From contig NZ_JASDCF010000034.1 of the NCBI RefSeq assembly GCF_030408035.1, positions 1 to 32,213 of the forward strand: a stretch of 32,213 nt of DNA. The letters run 5' to 3'. A program made the position numbers and the translations under genes. The notes beneath the pieces were generated by a model that made no database searches, was not told the DNA's origin, and saw nothing but the letters and a program-made list of their open reading frames with translations. The DNA comes from Psychrobacter sp. APC 3426 (GTDB taxonomy: Bacteria > Pseudomonadota > Gammaproteobacteria > Pseudomonadales > Moraxellaceae). Below, piece after piece: positions 28,604 to 32,213 of this stretch. Numbering within the stretch: the first letter of the stretch is position 1; each line of letters begins with the position of its first letter.

Positions 28604-29313
28604 ATGGACAGGCATATAAAACAACCCGTCTATTATACAACAAGGAAGACAAACATGAGTGAGATCGATTAACTAGTCTATTTTTATGATTCGCCTTTAC
28701 AGCTCGCATCGGACATAAAATGACGCTTAATTGTCATCTGACGGTTTAAACACTTATATTGTGAACTTCTATATAGTGTGCAAAACTGATGCTAACTACT
28801 TAAAAATAGAACAGCTAACAAGAACATTCAAACCAAGGCTTATGGTTTTAGTCTATTAAGACACTGTTCAGTCGTACCAAATATGAATACCAGTATGAAT
28901 AGAGAAGCTCTAAACGACACTATATCATGACCACTTATCAATTCGCACAAAGCTAGTGCCAGTTAAGTTCCTCTAATTATAAAATGACTGGGCGATAATT
29001 ACAAATTTATCCATTAAGTGATAAAAACGGAACACGCAACGAACAAATTAACAGAGATTCGCAACACTGGCTTTTTAAAAGCAGTCACAATTGTTAATAT
29101 CTTAGATTGATTGGATTCTGCTATCATTCATAGTCTGTCTGTTTTTGCCGACCCTATTTATAATAAGTAAGCGGTTATTCTAAAAAAATACACTATATAT
29201 TACGTTGATATCCACACAGCAGTTATCCTCATAAAAACAAGGGTTTTGGTTAAAATAACCCATCAGACATATTTTGATACAAAAATTACAGTGAATAAAC
29301 ACAACTAAACCAT

Positions 29314-29323
29314 GCCAATTGGC
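29314..29323. promoter_or_regulatory. Perfect palindrome GCCAATTGGC upstream of gltA
   Basis: This 10-bp perfect dyad lies about 90 bp upstream of the candidate gltA -35. It could be an operator half or full site; no regulator is identified. Confidence 0.25.
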
Positions 29324-29411
29324 GGTATTAGTGGTAAAAGTTTTTTCAAATCATAAGTAATTGCTGCTAATATACCCTGCATATTAAATGCGTTGAATGA
29401 ATTTTGACCGT

Positions 29412-29439
29412 TTGACTAACCATGGCGCGAGGGTATGCG
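29412..29439 (+). promoter_or_regulatory. Candidate gltA promoter
   Basis: TTGACT (29412-29417) and TATGCG (29434-29439) are separated by 16 bp. An overlapping TTGACC lies at 29404-29409. Transcription would start about 45 nt before the gltA ATG. Confidence 0.3.
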
Positions 29440-29488
29440 TCTGTAGTAATTTTTATTCTAACAAGTTAAAACTAATGGAGAGCAATTT

Positions 29489-30769
29489 ATGGCTGACAAT
29501 AATGCCAAACTAACCGTCAATGGTGAAGAATACGAACTTCCTATTATCAAAGGTACTTTAGGGCGCCCAGTTATCGATATTGCTGCTTTACAAGATTCAG
29601 GCTTTTGGTCTTATGACCCTGGCTTTAAAGTAACAGCTCCTGTTGAATCAAAGATTACTTATATCGACGGCGGCAAAGGTGAGCTATTACACCGTGGCTA
29701 CCCTATCGATCAGTTAGCGAACAATGCTGAATACCTAGAAGTGGCTTATGCGCTGATTCATGGCGATTTGCCTAATGCTGAGCAAAAAGCTGATTTCTTT
29801 GAAAAAATCCGTAAGCATACGGGTGTTCATGACCAACTACGTAAATTCTTTGAAGGCTTCCGCCGTGACGCGCATCCAATGGCTATCATGGTTGGTGTCG
29901 TTGGTGCTTTATCTGCGTTCTACCATGAAGACCTAGACATCAGCAATGAAGATCATCGTGAAATCACCGCTATCCGTCTGATTGCTAAGATGCCAACACT
30001 TGCTGCGATGAGTTATAAATACTCTCAAGGCGAACCGTTCATGTATCCACGTAACGACTTTAGCTATGCTGAAAACTTCTTGTACATGATGTTTGCCACG
30101 CCTGCTGATGTTGATTACGAAACCAATGACGTTATCACTCGCGCCATGGACAAAATCTTTACTTTGCACGCTGACCATGAGCAAAACGCTTCAACGTCTA
30201 CTGTACGTTTAGCCGGTTCTACTGGTGCCAATCCTTACGCGTGTATCGCTGCTGGTATCGCCGCACTTTGGGGTCCATCACATGGCGGCGCAAACGAAGC
30301 CGTACTAGAAATGCTTGATGAAATCGGTAGCGTTGAAAACGTACCTGCATTTATGGAAAAAGTGAAGAGCCGTGAAGTGAAGCTGATGGGCTTTGGTCAC
30401 CGTGTTTACAAAAACTTTGACCCACGTGCACAAGTCATGAAAGAGACTTGTGATGAAGTATTAGGCGCATTGGGTATCAATGATCCTAAGCTTGAGCTTG
30501 CCATGGCGCTTGAGAAGATTGCTCTAGAAGACCCGTTCTTCGTTGAGCGTAACCTATATCCAAACGTTGACTTTTACTCTGGCATTATCTTAAAAGCCAT
30601 TGGTATTCCAACGTCAATGTTTACCGTCATCTTCTCATTAGCTCGTACTTCTGGCTGGATCAGCCATTGGTTAGAGATGCACAGCGCTCCATTCAAAATC
30701 GGTCGCCCACGTCAGTTATACACTGGCGAGACGCATCGCGATTTTGTTAAAGTTGAAGACCGTAAGTAA
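29489..30769 (+). CDS. gltA: Citrate synthase (type II)
   Basis: Citrate synthase condenses acetyl-CoA and oxaloacetate, the entry step of the cycle. The 426 residues and the N-terminal beta-rich domain ([18 protein letters not shown]) match the hexameric, NADH-sensitive Gram-negative type. Catalytic residues are visible: His in PSHGGANEA, His in [14 protein letters not shown], and Asp in [10 protein letters not shown]. Substrate-binding arginines occur in this last region and in [29 protein letters not shown] lies 9 nt upstream of the ATG. The gene is divergent from sdhCDAB and is followed by a strong terminator. Confidence 0.97.
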   Translation: MADNNAKLTVNGEEYELPIIKGTLGRPVIDIAALQDSGFWSYDPGFKVTAPVESKITYIDGGKGELLHRGYPIDQLANNAEYLEVAYALIHGDLPNAEQKADFFEKIRKHTGVHDQLRKFFEGFRRDAHPMAIMVGVVGALSAFYHEDLDISNEDHREITAIRLIAKMPTLAAMSYKYSQGEPFMYPRNDFSYAENFLYMMFATPADVDYETNDVITRAMDKIFTLHADHEQNASTSTVRLAGSTGANPYACIAAGIAALWGPSHGGANEAVLEMLDEIGSVENVPAFMEKVKSREVKLMGFGHRVYKNFDPRAQVMKETCDEVLGALGINDPKLELAMALEKIALEDPFFVERNLYPNVDFYSGIILKAIGIPTSMFTVIFSLARTSGWISHWLEMHSAPFKIGRPRQLYTGETHRDFVKVEDRK

Positions 30770-30799
30770 TGACGAAACAGCTTTAACATAGTAGAGAAT

Positions 30800-30828
30800 A
30801 AAAAATCCCGCCAAGTGCGGGATTTTTT
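30800..30828. terminator. Bidirectional intrinsic terminator between gltA and the lipoprotein gene
   Basis: AAAAAATCCCGC (30800-30811) and GCGGGATTTTTT (30817-30828) form a perfect 12-bp stem with a 5-nt loop. It has T6 on the plus strand and the complementary A6/T6 on the minus strand. It serves the convergent gltA and lipoprotein genes. Confidence 0.93.
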
Positions 30829-30901
30829 ATGGATTATCATTTATGTCATCAGCACCATGACTGTATGTACTAAACTGCTGTGGTTTATTGAACGATATAC
30901 T

Positions 30902-31861
30902 CTATTGGAACTCTTTTAGCGTCTGTTCATATTTAGCAATTTGCTCGTCATAACCTTTGATGGTGTCATTAAACTTGGCCATCAATGCCTCAAACTCTTG
31001 CTGCTGATTGAGTTTCATCTGCTGCATATCCATGACTTGTTGGGCTTCTATTTGCTCCCAAACCTGATGCTGGATAATCAATCGCGCCAGCGCTGGGCTC
31101 TTGGCACTCACTCTGCCAGCAATCTCTGCATGCTCAAATAACTGCGGCACCAATGTCGCTATATTAATAAGGGTATCAACATCTTCTGCGCTAAGTGGCG
31201 TTGTCACAGGTTGATAGAGTGACTCCATCGCTTGCTGATAGCTTTCTATCATTTGGTCTTCAGTCAATATCACCGGCTTACGTGGCTCAAGGCTAATACG
31301 CTTAAGCACGGTTAAATCACGCTCGCCCACTTCGGTACTGGTATTGATATCAGCTTCGGCTTCTGAGTCATTCCCTGCATCTAGCGCAGCAGCGTTTGTG
31401 TTGTCAGTAGCAGCTACTGATGTTGATGTCTCAGGAGTGGCATTATTAGAAGCATTTACAGATGTATCATTGGTATTAACTGCGCCACTGTCATTGCCAT
31501 CAATGGCAGTATTAGCATTAGCACTGTTGTTGGCGTCAGTACCGTTGTTGGCATCAGTCGTCACACCATTTTGTAATAAAGAATCTGTAGTGTCTGAGGC
31601 ATCTGCAGCTTGCAACGATTCATATTCTGCTTGCAGACGACGCTGTAACCCTTGCGCTTGCGTCACATAAATAGGCTGAAACTGCTTGATACGTGCAGCA
31701 GCCGAATCACTTTGTGGCATCGGCTTGCTGTTTTCAGCATTGGTTTGCTCAGTGGTCTGACTGTCCTCTGGCGCAGGTTGTGTCTCTGTTTGCTGTTGAC
31801 AACCGCTTAACAGTAATGCGCCACTCAATGTGACTGCTAATGCCGCTGAGGATAAGCGCAT
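30902..31861 (-). CDS. Predicted outer-membrane or periplasmic lipoprotein of unknown function
   Basis: From ATG 31861 the product is 319 residues. It starts with a type II signal peptide, MRLSSAALAVTLSGALLLSGC; the lipobox is Leu18-Ser-Gly-Cys21, so Cys21 should be lipidated. A Gln/Thr/Glu-rich stretch follows. A low-complexity Asn/Thr/Asp/Ala linker spans about residues 105-170, partly built of short tandem repeats (TDANN twice). The C-terminus is a Gln/Lys-rich coiled coil (MQQMKLNQQQEFEALMAKF to the end). No enzyme motif is seen. The frame is open further upstream (GTG 31882, ATG 31960, ATG 31987); these would put up to 42 charged residues before the signal, so the start remains uncertain. 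Confidence 0.75.
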   Translation of the reverse strand: MRLSSAALAVTLSGALLLSGCQQQTETQPAPEDSQTTEQTNAENSKPMPQSDSAAARIKQFQPIYVTQAQGLQRRLQAEYESLQAADASDTTDSLLQNGVTTDANNGTDANNSANANTAIDGNDSGAVNTNDTSVNASNNATPETSTSVAATDNTNAAALDAGNDSEAEADINTSTEVGERDLTVLKRISLEPRKPVILTEDQMIESYQQAMESLYQPVTTPLSAEDVDTLINIATLVPQLFEHAEIAGRVSAKSPALARLIIQHQVWEQIEAQQVMDMQQMKLNQQQEFEALMAKFNDTIKGYDEQIAKYEQTLKEFQ

Positions 31862-32086
31862 AGAGTAGCCATTTTTATTCACAGCAGCTTTGTGCCTATC
31901 ATTATCATTGACTCTACGGTGAGCCTCGATATCAGGCTTGTCTGGCAAAAAGTTAAACATGAGCGTACATATCCTTTGTTGATGCAAATCATAAAGTTGG
32001 AATTATCACAGCAGTCCATTGCTGATTTATTTTGATGTTTGGCAATATTGTTTAATCATAACGCTTAGTAGCATTACTTAGATATA

Positions 32087-32105
32087 AGACCTCTTGCAAA
32101 AGTAG
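32087..32105 (+). repeat. IS5-like left terminus
   Basis: AGACCTCTTGCAAAAGTAG lies 46 bp before the transposase start and is repeated exactly, inverted, at 13993-14011. It resembles the GAGACCTTTGCAAAA-type tips of some IS5-family elements. Confidence 0.7.
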
Positions 32106-32151
32106 TTGTAAGACACAACGTATATTATTGAACTCTACTTACTTAATAGAT

Positions 32152-32213
32152 ATGCCAAACATAGATAAGCTACTCAAACAAAGTGACGCTGGTTTTAAAC
32201 GCTACACTGGCAT
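32152..32213 (+). CDS. IS5-like transposase, N-terminal fragment
   Basis: The 20 visible codons read MPNIDKLLKQSDAGFKRYTG. The pattern KRYTG followed by a probable helix-turn-helix is familiar from IS5-family transposases of the DDE_Tnp_4 kind. Catalytic residues are outside the window. The start is ATG, 46 bp after the terminal repeat, without a strong ribosome binding site. The family assignment rests on a short sequence and on the adjacent terminal repeat. Confidence 0.6.
   Translation, partial: MPNIDKLLKQSDAGFKRYTG

Larger units (their letters stand above)
28417..29488. other. Divergent sdhC-gltA intergenic region
   Basis: About 1.07 kb of AT-rich DNA separates the divergent sdhC and gltA genes, and it should hold the promoters of both. 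Candidate promoters at 28575-28603 and 29412-29439 and a perfect 10-bp palindrome at 29314-29323 are listed separately. No gene, tRNA or IS end was recognised in the rest. Confidence 0.55.
32087..32213 (+). mobile_element. IS5-like insertion sequence, left end (runs off the window)
   Basis: A terminal repeat at 32087-32105 and the first 20 codons of a transposase (from 32152) are present; the rest lies beyond the window. The matching terminus near galE shows this element family has been active around the same locus. Confidence 0.65.

Noticed and set aside
29209..29230. DnaA-box-like ATATCCACA and nearby TTATCC
   Set aside because: The first differs from the consensus, the second is incomplete, and there is no cluster of boxes or dnaA/dnaN nearby; not an origin.

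Overview
The window looks like a chromosomal segment of a Moraxellaceae-type gammaproteobacterium, most likely Psychrobacter. This is an inference from the TCA block layout (sucAB-lpd-sucCD, sdhCDAB, divergent gltA), from protein similarity to pseudomonad and Acinetobacter-like enzymes, and from the IS families present. No rRNA, tRNA or CRISPR was seen.

Left edge (1-1790), mobile DNA: the tail and right end of an IS3-family element, a short orphan ORF, a stem-loop, and a complete IS256-family element (476-1777). The IS256 element has 28-bp imperfect terminal repeats and a perfect 8-bp target duplication (ACTATTAC).

Surface-sugar operon (12914 down to 1808, minus strand): pseB-pseC-pseF-[ATP-grasp ligase]-[SDR epimerase]-pseI-[large TPR/glycosyltransferase-like protein]-pseG-[alpha/beta hydrolase-TPR fusion]. 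Nearly all junctions overlap by 1-8 nt or are a few nt apart, so it reads as one translationally coupled operon from a promoter at about 12956-12984. It should make a CMP-activated pseudaminic acid-type nonulosonic acid. No PseH-type acetyltransferase is present; an ATP-grasp ligase and an SDR enzyme sit inside the pathway instead. A modified or alternatively N-acylated sugar is therefore plausible, and this is the best candidate for an undescribed system here. The operon is visibly AT-richer than the TCA genes and is bordered by insertion sequences.

Junction (12957-14023): an IS630-family transposase gene broken by one in-frame TGA, and a solitary 19-bp IS terminus that recurs, inverted, at the right edge of the window.

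Core metabolism (14024-30769): galE, then sucD, sucC, lpd, sucB, sucA, sdhB, sdhA, sdhD and sdhC, all on the minus strand, with gltA divergent on the plus strand. Together these cover citrate synthase, 2-oxoglutarate dehydrogenase, succinyl-CoA synthetase and succinate dehydrogenase. The spacers inside the suc and sdh operons are unusually long (about 95-355 bp). Most hold perfect or near-perfect stem-loops, one of which (sucB-lpd) looks like an internal terminator or attenuator. Strong bidirectional terminators follow sdhB, sucD and gltA.

Right edge (30902-32213): a predicted lipoprotein with an Asn/Thr/Asp/Ala-rich linker and a coiled-coil tail, then the first 20 codons of an IS5-like transposase whose terminus matches the solitary copy near galE.
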